7,408 bases of DNA from Deltaproteobacteria bacterium (GTDB lineage Bacteria; Desulfobacterota; GWC2-55-46). Positions 1 through 7,004 of the stretch are shown here, in pieces. The DNA is taken from NCBI GenBank assembly GCA_016219075.1, contig JACRCJ010000302.1, positions 1 to 7,408 of the forward strand, given 5' to 3'. The translations under genes and the position numbers were made by a program. The notes beneath the pieces were generated by a model that saw only the letters and a program-made list of their open reading frames with translations, did no database searches and was not told the origin of the DNA. The stretch's first letter is position 1. Every line of letters begins with the position of its first letter.

Positions 1-160
1 CAGGGGCATTGCGTAGCGAGCATAAAGGAGAGCGAGCGAGCAAGCCTCTGTATTTATTGCGCGCGAGCTTGCAAGCGACGAGCAATAGCCCCGAGGCGCG
101 CGCCAGCGCGCAAAAAGGCCTTTTGTAAAACGCAGCAAGCTACCGGGTATTAGACCCTAA
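1..160. repeat. Degenerate GC-rich intergenic repeat with nested palindromes
   Basis: This stretch has no open frame that looks like a gene. GGGGCATTGC (3-12) faces GCAATAGCCCC (82-92), an outer inverted repeat with one unpaired base. Inside it TATTGC (55-60) faces GCAATA (82-87) around the perfect palindrome GCTTGCAAGC (67-76). Two more perfect palindromes follow: GGCGCGCGCC (95-104) and AAAAGGCCTTTT (113-124). GGGT (145-148) and ACCC (154-157) form a last small stem. Bases 13-45 are low-complexity GCGAG/GAGCGA sequence, similar to the final bases of the window. I infer a decayed interspersed repeat, possibly several layered copies; from memory similar sequence occurs between genes in deltaproteobacterial genomes, but that was not checked. 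Nothing indicates an insertion sequence with a transposase. Confidence 0.5.
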
Positions 161-212
161 GAGAGAATAAAAGACTCCATGACCGATGAAGACGCCGAGG
201 GACCGGTTTTAT

Positions 213-239
213 CCGAATCTCTTTTTCTTCTTTTTTCGG
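213..239. repeat. Small stem-loop with pyrimidine loop
   Basis: CCGAA (213-217) pairs with TTCGG (235-239) around a 17-nt loop made almost entirely of T and C. It is followed at once by the palindrome CGATATCG (240-247), which overlaps TCGCGA (245-250). The stem is only 5 bp and could be chance. It is listed because it lies directly before the stronger hairpin array and may belong to the same structured element. Confidence 0.3.
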
Positions 240-270
240 CGATATCGCGAAACTCTTTATCTATCAGGAT

Positions 271-416
271 GCTGAAAAAGTCCTTCCATGGCTTTTTCAG
301 CAACGATTTGTCTGAAGTTAATTCAGCCAAATCTCACAAATTGCTCAACTTTTTTGTCTCGCAATTTGGCAATCCGTCCATGGATTGCCTGCAGGTTGCG
401 TTTTTCCGCAACCTGC
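271..416. repeat. Array of five consecutive stem-loops (possible structured RNA or composite dispersed repeat)
   Basis: Five inverted repeats lie end to end. H1: GCTGAAAAAG (271-280) with CTTTTTCAGC (292-301), a perfect 10-bp stem. H2: GATTTG-T-CTGAA (305-316) with TTCAG-C-CAAATC (322-333), 11 pairs and one mismatch. H3: CAAATTGC (337-344) with GCAATTTG (361-368), perfect, 16-nt loop. H4: GGCAATCC (368-375) with GGATTGCC (382-389), perfect, 6-nt loop. H5: GCAGGTTGCG (391-400) with CGCAACCTGC (407-416), perfect, loop TTTTTC. Gaps between hairpins are 0-3 nt and H3/H4 share a base, so about 90 of 146 bases are paired. The stems differ in sequence, so this is not a CRISPR array. It could be a multi-hairpin RNA, a protein-binding or recombination region, or nested mobile repeat remnants. 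The hairpins are seen directly; any function is unknown. Confidence 0.7.
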
Positions 417-532
417 TATTAACACCCCTTCCCTCAAAGAACTACTCTTCTCATACCCGCCCCGGCTTTCGCCGCCTCACCTGAACTACTGGCATAAACT
501 TCTACCCCGGGGGGGCCGGAAAGGGCCAGCGC

Positions 533-787
533 CTACCTGTGGACCACCTTATAGACGAGGATGACGACGGAGAAGACTAACGATATCACATTGGTGAGTA
601 TTACGGGGAGGGAGTTTATCCGGATGCCGTAGACTATCCATATGAAGATGCCCGCCGAGAGGAGCGCGAACATGCCCGTGGAGACATCCTTCGTGGACTT
701 GGTCCTGACCGCCTTGAGCACCTGCGGCACGAACGATGACGTGGTCAGCGTGCCGCCTATAAGCCCCAGTAATGTCGTTGAATCCAT
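533..787 (-). CDS. SemiSWEET-family sugar transporter (PQ-loop / MtN3 half-transporter)
   Basis: This is an 84-residue inner-membrane protein of the bacterial SemiSWEET family. Members have three transmembrane helices and work as homodimers, moving sugars down their gradient; the sugar cannot be told from sequence. Helix 1 is about residues 5-27 and carries the signature proline-glutamine pair (P21-Q22 in SSFVPQVLKAV), followed by the basic loop RTKSTKDVS. Helix 2 is about 37-55, with W50 and the Y53-G54 pair. Helix 3 is about 59-82, with N66. The Trp and Asn are 16 residues apart, as are the pocket Trp and Asn described for characterised SemiSWEETs. Length is normal and the gene appears intact. 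The ATG at 787 has an AGAGGTG ribosome site 5 nt upstream, and the gene ends with TAG. No sugar-metabolism gene is adjacent, and no clear intrinsic terminator follows the stop. It lies downstream of, but apparently outside, the addBA operon. Confidence 0.93.
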   Translation of the reverse strand: MDSTTLLGLIGGTLTTSSFVPQVLKAVRTKSTKDVSTGMFALLSAGIFIWIVYGIRINSLPVILTNVISLVFSVVILVYKVVHR

Positions 788-792
788 CTATA

Positions 793-799
793 CACCTCT
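793..799 (-). promoter_or_regulatory. Ribosome binding site of the SemiSWEET gene
   Basis: The minus strand reads AGAGGTG, then TATAG, then ATG. This is a good Shine-Dalgarno match with a 5-nt spacer and fixes the start at 787. Confidence 0.75.
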
Positions 800-818
800 G
801 AAAGTTTTTTGAAAGGCC

Positions 819-824
819 ATTATA
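819..824 (-). promoter_or_regulatory. Consensus -10 box for the SemiSWEET gene
   Basis: The minus strand carries a perfect TATAAT. The -35 region 17-18 nt upstream (about 842-848, reading GGGATA or CGGGAT) does not resemble TTGACA, so the promoter would be weak or activator-dependent. Transcription would begin near 812, leaving a leader of about 25 nt that contains the ribosome site. This would make the gene independent of the operon upstream. Confidence 0.5.
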
Positions 825-857
825 TTACAGACCGGGGATTTTATCCCGTCTATTTTT

Positions 858-889
858 AAAATTCTCCGCCATAAATGGCGGAGAATTTT
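858..889 (-). terminator. Perfect long hairpin, probable rho-independent terminator of addBA
   Basis: Two perfect 15-base arms (858-872 and 875-889; AAAATTCTCC... and ...GGAGAATTTT) are separated by AA, giving a 14-bp stem with a 4-nt loop. On the minus strand the stem ends in TTTT, then AAAAATAG. The position, 98 nt beyond the addA stop and before the SemiSWEET -10 box, suits an operon terminator. The A/T tracts sit on both sides, so it could also act on plus-strand transcripts. The T tract is mostly part of the stem rather than a separate tail, so an operator or repeat role is possible. Confidence 0.6.
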
Positions 890-987
890 GATGGTAAGAA
901 AAAATCATTTATATTTGCCGCTCCTTGACCCAACGCTAAAGCAGCGGGATTGCGCAGCACCACACCCATTCAACCCCGCCCAAAACC

Positions 988-3900
988 CTACAGCTCGACC
1001 CACTCGGATAAGGCCGGGTAATAGAGACCTTTTTTTATCTCGCGCCCTTCCCCCGCGGCCCTCAACACCGAGGCGTACCTCTCAAGCTGGGGCGAGTGCC
1101 TCAGTTTTTCGCTCTCAAGGAACTCCTTCAGCCCACCCCCCTCGTGGGATCCCGTCTTGTAGTCTATCACCCAGCGCACGCCGTCCTCGACGAATGTCCT
1201 GTCTATTACTGTGTGGACGATCTCTCCTCCGAGGACCCCGGTCAGGGGCAGCTCCACGGAGCCTTCCGAGTGGGCGTCAAGCGCCCACCTGCCCCTGGGG
1301 TCTTTTAACGCCTTCGATACGGCAGTGACGGCTTTTGAGACGGCCTCGTCGAGGTTCCTGCCCGAAAGCCCGCAGGCCTTCAACGCCGCCCTGACCATAT
1401 CGCTTTCGGCCAGGGGTCTTTCAAAGGGCCACCCGCCGAGGCCTTCCCTGGCGATCCTGCAGAGGTACCTGTGTACGACGGTGCCGATGTGGCGGGCCGT
1501 CTCGCCGGCCCAGTAGTACTCCGGCTCCACGGAAAAACCCGTAACCGCCTCGGGCCCGGTATCTACGGCGGCAGGGGGAGCGGGAGAGGGGGCCTTCCAT
1601 GAGAGCGGAAGCCTCTTGAACGGCGGCCTTTTGGCCTCCGGAGCGCCGTCTTTTTCATCGAGAGCGGCGGCGGCGACCATAGCGGGCGAGAGGGCCGTCT
1701 TTATAGTCGAAAGAAACGACCTGCCCCTCACCTTAAGACCCCCTTCATCGTCCGTGCCATCGATGTGCCCCAGGAGGTGGAGCCCTTTTTTCGCCCTCGT
1801 GGCGGCCACATACAGGAGGCGCGTCGTCTCAAGCTCCTCTTTCCGCCTGTTTATATGCGTCAGGTACCTGTAAAGAAGGCTCTCCCTGTCTCCAAGCTTC
1901 CTCTCGACCGGGGCCAGGAGGAGGTCTTCCCCGCGCTCCATCCAGAGAAGCAGTTTCTTTTCGGCGCCCCGGGTAGGCTTGCCGAGCCCAGGGATTATCA
2001 CATGGTCGAACTCCAGCCCCTTCGCCTTGTGTACCGTCATCAGGTCAAGAACGGTCCCGGCCTGTCCGCCGTGCGAGGCGTAGAGCCTCGATATCCTCCG
2101 CTCAAGCGTCTTAAGCGGGATGTTACGCCCCCGTGAGCTTGCCGACTCCACAAGGCCGAAGAACTCCTCCGCGTCCTCCATGCCGGAGTCGTCCGGGACG
2201 CAGGCCGGCCCACCGAGGGATATCCACAGCCCCTCAAGGAGGTCCCTCTGAGGGACCCTCCCGTTTCTTTCGAGCGCCTTTTTGAGTATCCCGGTAAACC
2301 TCTCAAGCCTTAATTTACCGTCTTCGGATAGAGACGAAAGACGAGAGGAGTCTTCGATGAGGCTCAATACCGGAGCGGTCTTGTCTCCCGAAGCGACGCG
2401 GTGGAGGTCCCCGACCGTCAGAGCGCACCACGGCGCCCTTAGCGCCGAAAGCCACGCCACCCTGTCGTAGGGGTGGCTCAAGACCCTCAAAAGCGTTAAC
2501 AGGTCCTGTACGACGGCCCTCCGGGAGAGCGGGTCGAACTCCTCGGCCCTGAACGCGACCCCCTCCCCTTTAAGGACCTCGACGGTCTCCAAAAGGTGGG
2601 CGCGCGACCTGCAAAGTACGGCGGCGGATTCGCCCCGTGGGACCGCTTTTATTATCTCCACCACGCGCCTGGCCTCCAGCCGGTCGTCCCTCTTCTCAAA
2701 GAGCACTACCGCGGGCCCAGTGCTGCCTCCTTTTTTAACGGCGTCCGAGGGAGAGTAGCTTATGGAGCCCAGAAACGGGTCCTCGGCAGCGGGGAAGGCC
2801 GCATTGAAGGCCCCGTTGACCCACTCTATGAGGGCGGGGGCCGACCTGAAGTTGCTCTTGAGCGTCAACGGGTGCAGGCGGATGCCTCCAACGCCCTTAA
2901 GCCTTGCGTCAAGGAAGAGCCCGACCTCGGCCTCCCTGAAGAGGTATATCGACTGCATCGGGTCGCCTACTATGAAAAGGGTCCTGCCGTCGCCTTCGGT
3001 CCACCCCCTCGTAAGGGAGGTCAAAAGGGCGAGCTGGGCCCTGGAGGTGTCCTGGTACTCGTCCACGAGTATGTGCCGGACCCTGAGATCAAGCGAGAGC
3101 ATCAGGTCAGTCGGGGCGTCCTCTTCGCCGAGGGCCTTCAAGGCCGCCATCGAGACCTCCTGAAAATCCACAACGCCCTCTCTCCTGAAAACACCCTCAA
3201 GCATCCTCTTTGCCGCCGGGAGGAGATGAAGGAGCGAAGAGAGTATCTCCCACTCCTCGGCGTCGTAGACCGGGGCCGGGAGGTCCCTTGCGTTGGAGAG
3301 CTCATCCAGGAAGCCGCTCTCGCCGTCAAGCTCCATAAGGAGTTCCTGAAAGTCCTTTTTTGCGCCCATTGCCCCGGGGTCCTTGCCGGCCGGGAAACCG
3401 ATAGCCGCGTTGACTCCCCCAGGTTTACGCCATGCCGCGGGTTTCTCCTTCTTTAAAAGAAGAGCCGAGATCCCCTGCCATAAAGGCAGGTCTTCAGGGG
3501 AGCCGTACGGGAGGGCTTCCATCTCTTCGAGGGCTTTTATGGGGCCTTCCTCAAGGTTACACGCGGCGTAGCGCCCAAGCGAAACGAGCCTTCCTGAAAG
3601 CCTTTCCGGGAAGGCGGCCCTGAGTCTTTCAAGCTCGCCTGAGACGAGGTTACGGAGCGACCCTTCAAGGAGACCCTTCAGGTCCGCCCTCTTTTTCATC
3701 TCCACATGGCGCATCCACTGGTCGCGCCTCGAGAGCATTATCACGAGCCTCTCCGTAAGGGCCCTCGTTGAGTTGTCCAGGTGCGCCAACGCCCCCCTGA
3801 CCGAATCCCCGTCAGGCCCCTCGTCATCCACAAGCTCCACGGTAAGCTCGGCGGCCTCGGCATACAGCTCTTCCGGCGCTTCGCTTATCGCGGGCTGCTT

Positions 3901-4320
3901 TCCCAGGCGCGAGATCAAAGGCATCTGCCTCACAAGCCCGGCTGAGAGCGAATCTATCGTCTGCACCTTGAGACGCCCGGGGTTCTGAAGGAGCCCCCAG
4001 CCCAGGGGGGCGTCCCTCTTCAAGACTTCCTTGGCGAGAGCGAATGTCTTCGCCTCGTGAGGCTCATCAGGCAAAAACCCCTCTCCTGCCCTGATAAGCG
4101 CCCCGGTGATGCGGTTCTGCATCTCTCCAGCGGCCTTTTTCGTGAATGTCAGGGCGAGTATCTCCTCGGGATGGTCCACCGTCGAAAGGAGCGCAAGGTA
4201 TCTCTGCATGAGAAGCTCGGTCTTTCCGGAGCCCGCCGGGGCCTGCACGATAAAAGACCTTGAAGGGTCAAGCGCCTCCGCCCTTTCAAAAGAGTCGGTT
4301 ATATTATTATTCCCCGCCAT
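988..4320 (-). CDS. addA: AddA: double-strand break repair helicase-nuclease (UvrD/RecB-like, SF1A)
   Basis: AddA is the motor subunit of the AddAB (RecBCD-like) enzyme, which unwinds and resects broken duplex ends so that RecA can load. Residues are numbered from the ATG at 4320 (1110 aa). Superfamily 1A helicase motifs are complete: Walker A APAGSGKT (27-34, K33); Ia LALTFTKKAAGEM (55-67); TIDSLS (121-126); Walker B DEYQDT (420-425); III VGDPMQSIYLFRE (about 451-463); IV LKSNFRS (about 487-493); V TVHKAKGLEFDHVI (762-775); VI LLYVAATRAKK (835-845, arginine R842). The C-terminal PD-(D/E)XK nuclease is intact: GTVVHRYL (H950), D1040 of VIDR, D1053-Y-K1055 of VIDYKTG, and Q1078/Y1082. It lies just downstream of addB, overlapping its last codons. 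An ATG six bases further upstream (4326) directly abuts AGAGG, whereas the ATG at 4320 has that site at 6 nt, so I chose 4320. The length is near that of typical AddA proteins. The start is less certain than the function. Confidence 0.95.
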   Translation of the reverse strand: MAGNNNITDSFERAEALDPSRSFIVQAPAGSGKTELLMQRYLALLSTVDHPEEILALTFTKKAAGEMQNRITGALIRAGEGFLPDEPHEAKTFALAKEVLKRDAPLGWGLLQNPGRLKVQTIDSLSAGLVRQMPLISRLGKQPAISEAPEELYAEAAELTVELVDDEGPDGDSVRGALAHLDNSTRALTERLVIMLSRRDQWMRHVEMKKRADLKGLLEGSLRNLVSGELERLRAAFPERLSGRLVSLGRYAACNLEEGPIKALEEMEALPYGSPEDLPLWQGISALLLKKEKPAAWRKPGGVNAAIGFPAGKDPGAMGAKKDFQELLMELDGESGFLDELSNARDLPAPVYDAEEWEILSSLLHLLPAAKRMLEGVFRREGVVDFQEVSMAALKALGEEDAPTDLMLSLDLRVRHILVDEYQDTSRAQLALLTSLTRGWTEGDGRTLFIVGDPMQSIYLFREAEVGLFLDARLKGVGGIRLHPLTLKSNFRSAPALIEWVNGAFNAAFPAAEDPFLGSISYSPSDAVKKGGSTGPAVVLFEKRDDRLEARRVVEIIKAVPRGESAAVLCRSRAHLLETVEVLKGEGVAFRAEEFDPLSRRAVVQDLLTLLRVLSHPYDRVAWLSALRAPWCALTVGDLHRVASGDKTAPVLSLIEDSSRLSSLSEDGKLRLERFTGILKKALERNGRVPQRDLLEGLWISLGGPACVPDDSGMEDAEEFFGLVESASSRGRNIPLKTLERRISRLYASHGGQAGTVLDLMTVHKAKGLEFDHVIIPGLGKPTRGAEKKLLLWMERGEDLLLAPVERKLGDRESLLYRYLTHINRRKEELETTRLLYVAATRAKKGLHLLGHIDGTDDEGGLKVRGRSFLSTIKTALSPAMVAAAALDEKDGAPEAKRPPFKRLPLSWKAPSPAPPAAVDTGPEAVTGFSVEPEYYWAGETARHIGTVVHRYLCRIAREGLGGWPFERPLAESDMVRAALKACGLSGRNLDEAVSKAVTAVSKALKDPRGRWALDAHSEGSVELPLTGVLGGEIVHTVIDRTFVEDGVRWVIDYKTGSHEGGGLKEFLESEKLRHSPQLERYASVLRAAGEGREIKKGLYYPALSEWVEL

Positions 4321-6997
4321 CGTCATCCTCTTCTTTTGCCCCGCGCACCTCGACTATCCGGCATAGTGTTGCAAGCTCGCAGTACAGGCAGGGGCTCTTT
4401 CTGCCTTTAAGCTCCGGGTTCGGGTCAACTGGGGCGTAGCCTGAGAGGAACTCCCGGGCAAGCGAGCTTACAGTGGCTTTCCAGAACTCCATAAGAGAGT
4501 CCCAGTCCCTGTTCTCGGCCTTCTCTTTGAACCTTGAGTCCTTGTCGAGCGATTTGACGCTCGGAAGCACCCCCTCCGCCCTCGATACTCCGATAAACCT
4601 GCAGTCGCCGGGGACAAGCCTCGCAAACGAGATGGTGTCGAACCTTCCCGATAAGCTGTAGACCAGGAGCTGGGGTTCTCTCGGGCGTGAGGTGAGCCAG
4701 TCGTACCTGTCGGCAAGCCCGCTCTTGTAGTCTATTATCACTTCTTCGCCGTCCGCGGTCTCGTCCACCCTGTCGATCCTGCCCCTGATGGTGAGGCCCT
4801 CCACGGTTATGCTCTCCTCCATCTCCACATGCTTGACCCTGAAGGGGCCCCTTTGGGCTTCGAGCGCGGCCCAGTCGATAAAAAGCCTCTCAAGCCTCTC
4901 CTTCTCAAGCTCAATGAAACGGGGCGAGAGGGCGTCCGATATCCCGGCTTCTTTAAAGACCTCGTCCGCAAGAGGCCTTACATACTCCTTAAGCTCGCCC
5001 TTCTCAAGTATCTCGTTGAGCCGCGCCGAGTCAACGGTCCTCTCCCAGAAGACCTTCAAGGCCGTATGTAGTATCCTGCCCCTGTCGGACTCGCTCATGC
5101 CCGGCTCCGGGGCGTCTACCGGGGCCGCGTGAAGCCGGTGCGTGGCAAACGCCTTGAACGGGCAGAGCGACTGGTCCTTTATTATGAAGGTTCCACCGGT
5201 TATCCCCGCGGCCTCAACAGGCGTCACCGGGACAAACGGCTCGTCTACAAGGGGAGTAAGCGCGTAGGCCGAATGCACCGAGTCCTTAAGACGGCTTGTG
5301 GCGGTGACCCTCTCCGCCTCCCCGCCGGATTCAAACCCCTTAAGAAGAGGGCTTAAAAGGGTATCCTTCTCTTCAGACCTCAAGGGGTAGCTGACCAGCA
5401 CTGACGGGGCGCACTCAAGGACCCTTTTGAGGTTCGACTTCGCGTACGCAAGCTCTCTTTCATACGACGAATGAGGGACCTTTTTTTCACGCTGTAGATT
5501 GACCGGTATGAAGGGGTTCGGGGACGGCTGAGCGGGAAGGGCGAACTCGTGGCAGCCCATGACCCATACATGGTCGTAGTAGTGCCCAGCGGCCTCAAGC
5601 ATGCCGACGACCTCGACCCCGCACCCGGGTGTTTTTGGCTGGTGGATGGCGTCGGCGGCCAGAGCGGCCACCCTGGAGGCGGCCTCGGCGCGGGAAAGCC
5701 TGCCGGTTATGTCGTCGAGGGTGGAGAACTCCTCTAAAAGCGCGTTCCACGCCTTCAAGGCCTGAAACTCCTTGCTCGTAAGCTTGACGGAAGAGAGCCA
5801 GCCGAGGTCCTTAAGGAGGGCGGAGAAGCTTTTGGCCCACTGGCCAGGGAGCTGTCTTGAGGGCGAGTCCCTGAGGTCCCTTATCCAGAGACCGAACTTC
5901 TCTTCAAGACCTTTTGAGTGCCGGGCACCGCGCCTCCTTAAGTCGTTCAGCGTAACAATTATGCAGTTGTCCTTCTTGAGCATGGCGTCCATGAGCGTCA
6001 TGGAGAGGCGCTCTCCGGAAAAAAACGGGGAATGGAGTACCGGGCTTATCTTCTCAAGCTCCTCTTTCCCCTCGCCCACGGAGAGTATCGCGATCGCCGA
6101 GCGTACAAGCGGCTCATCCGAGAGAGCGGCCCCCAGAGAAATATTAAAGAGGTCCCTTTTGTCCTCCCACGGCAGAGCGGAGGCCGGGTTCAACTCAGCG
6201 GAGAACTCCCTCCTTATGAGGTCCCTGTACCTGTTCAGCTCCGGGACGATAAAGCCTACTTTAATGCCCGGCCCGGCTACGGTACGGGCCCACCTGGCGG
6301 CCTGCTCCACCTCAACGGATTCGTCCCTGTAAGCCCGTACGGCGACCCTCCCGCTGAGGTCCGGCAACTCACCCGTTGCCCCCGGCTCATCGGGCCACCA
6401 GAGCACCTTTACGCCTTTGCCTTTAAGCCCGTCTACGAGCTCCATACTCTTAGGCGTCACTTCGTCGAACCCGGCGAGGACAATATTTTCAGGCGGGGTT
6501 ATCCTGCCAACATTAATAAGCCCGAGCACCCGCGTACCAAGCGTGTGCCTCTCGACAAAGCCGAGATCCCTTACCCCGGCCTCGTAAGACCTCACCCACC
6601 TTTTGAGGGCGCGGGCCTCTTCGGTCAGGTAAATATCGTCTTCTGGAAGCCTGAGGTTGTACTCCTTGAGGATGGAGTAGGCTTTCCAGGACTCATCCGA
6701 CGCTCCCCCGGGGAGAAGTATTTCCCCGGATACGGCGTCCTTTGAGACGATTGAGTCCCAGAGTACCTTTGAGCGGAGCGCGCCGAGAAGCGGGGCGTCT
6801 CCCGCCTCGACCCAGAGGGACTCAACCCAGGAGGAGAACGGCAGTATCTGAGGGGTATGCCAGAAGGAGGCCCCGGCCTCTTTCATCGCAAGGTCATACT
6901 CGGCGCTCAAGTACCGCGAAAGGCGCGTATTCACGGTAAGGACGACCGCCCCGCCTTTAATCGCGTCTATAAGCCCTTCTATCTTTACCTTGCGCAT
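4307..6997 (-). CDS. addB: AddB-like DNA repair nuclease subunit (TIGR03623-type, 4Fe-4S PD-(D/E)XK)
   Basis: This 896-residue protein is the probable partner of AddA. The N-terminus (VVLTVNTRLSRYL, about 18-30) starts a helicase-like fold without a visible Walker A motif, so it should be a scaffold rather than a motor. The central segment GMLEAAGHYYDHVWVMG (about 465-481), followed by NPFIPVNLQRE (about 494-504), is typical of the roughly 900-residue 'probable DNA repair protein' family related to AddB. The C-terminal nuclease has H644 (RGRILH), D742 (IRGRIDRVD), D756-Y-K758 (VIIDYKSG) and Q776/Y780. Four cysteines fit the AddB iron-sulfur staple: C612 before the nuclease, then C870, C873 and C879 (C-x2-C-x5-C) after it. 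The tail is very acidic and ends in tandem TAA codons. It is first in the operon and overlaps addA by 14-20 nt. The ATG at 6997 has no Shine-Dalgarno site; the upstream frame closes at a TGA near 7016-7018. Confidence 0.9.
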   Translation of the reverse strand: MRKVKIEGLIDAIKGGAVVLTVNTRLSRYLSAEYDLAMKEAGASFWHTPQILPFSSWVESLWVEAGDAPLLGALRSKVLWDSIVSKDAVSGEILLPGGASDESWKAYSILKEYNLRLPEDDIYLTEEARALKRWVRSYEAGVRDLGFVERHTLGTRVLGLINVGRITPPENIVLAGFDEVTPKSMELVDGLKGKGVKVLWWPDEPGATGELPDLSGRVAVRAYRDESVEVEQAARWARTVAGPGIKVGFIVPELNRYRDLIRREFSAELNPASALPWEDKRDLFNISLGAALSDEPLVRSAIAILSVGEGKEELEKISPVLHSPFFSGERLSMTLMDAMLKKDNCIIVTLNDLRRRGARHSKGLEEKFGLWIRDLRDSPSRQLPGQWAKSFSALLKDLGWLSSVKLTSKEFQALKAWNALLEEFSTLDDITGRLSRAEAASRVAALAADAIHQPKTPGCGVEVVGMLEAAGHYYDHVWVMGCHEFALPAQPSPNPFIPVNLQREKKVPHSSYERELAYAKSNLKRVLECAPSVLVSYPLRSEEKDTLLSPLLKGFESGGEAERVTATSRLKDSVHSAYALTPLVDEPFVPVTPVEAAGITGGTFIIKDQSLCPFKAFATHRLHAAPVDAPEPGMSESDRGRILHTALKVFWERTVDSARLNEILEKGELKEYVRPLADEVFKEAGISDALSPRFIELEKERLERLFIDWAALEAQRGPFRVKHVEMEESITVEGLTIRGRIDRVDETADGEEVIIDYKSGLADRYDWLTSRPREPQLLVYSLSGRFDTISFARLVPGDCRFIGVSRAEGVLPSVKSLDKDSRFKEKAENRDWDSLMEFWKATVSSLAREFLSGYAPVDPNPELKGRKSPCLYCELATLCRIVEVRGAKEEDDDGGE
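4327..4334 (-). promoter_or_regulatory. Internal ribosome binding site of addA
   Basis: The minus strand reads AGAAGAGG and then ATGACGATG. The site is 6 nt from the second ATG (4320) and 0 nt from the first (4326), so it favours the second. It lies inside the last codons of addB, which suggests translational coupling. Confidence 0.6.
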
Positions 6998-7004
6998 AAG
7001 GAGT

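Noticed and set aside
271..416. CRISPR array or integron attC cluster
   Set aside because: The five stems do not share a repeat sequence, the spacing is irregular, there are no cas genes or integron integrase, and no attC core signature is evident.
179..484. 101-codon plus-strand open frame across the hairpin region
   Set aside because: No clear ribosome site, no recognisable family, a composition unlike the neighbouring genes, and its body consists of the five inverted repeats. It is more likely an accidental frame through structured intergenic DNA, though conservation in relatives could reverse this.
500..532. GC-rich CCCCGGGGGGGCCGG sequence as a terminator for the SemiSWEET gene
   Set aside because: The possible stems are short GC palindromes, and no T tract follows on the minus strand.
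888..1328. 146-codon plus-strand open frame starting at the terminator hairpin
   Set aside because: Mostly antisense to the addA nuclease domain; the product is a proline/serine/arginine-rich shadow with no ribosome site.
2596..3456. 286-codon plus-strand open frame
   Set aside because: It lies entirely antisense to the helicase domain of addA, whose motifs are complete in the other strand. Long antisense frames are expected in GC-rich genes.
6032..6745. 237-codon plus-strand open frame
   Set aside because: Antisense to the N-terminal half of addB, low-complexity proline/arginine-rich product, no family signature.
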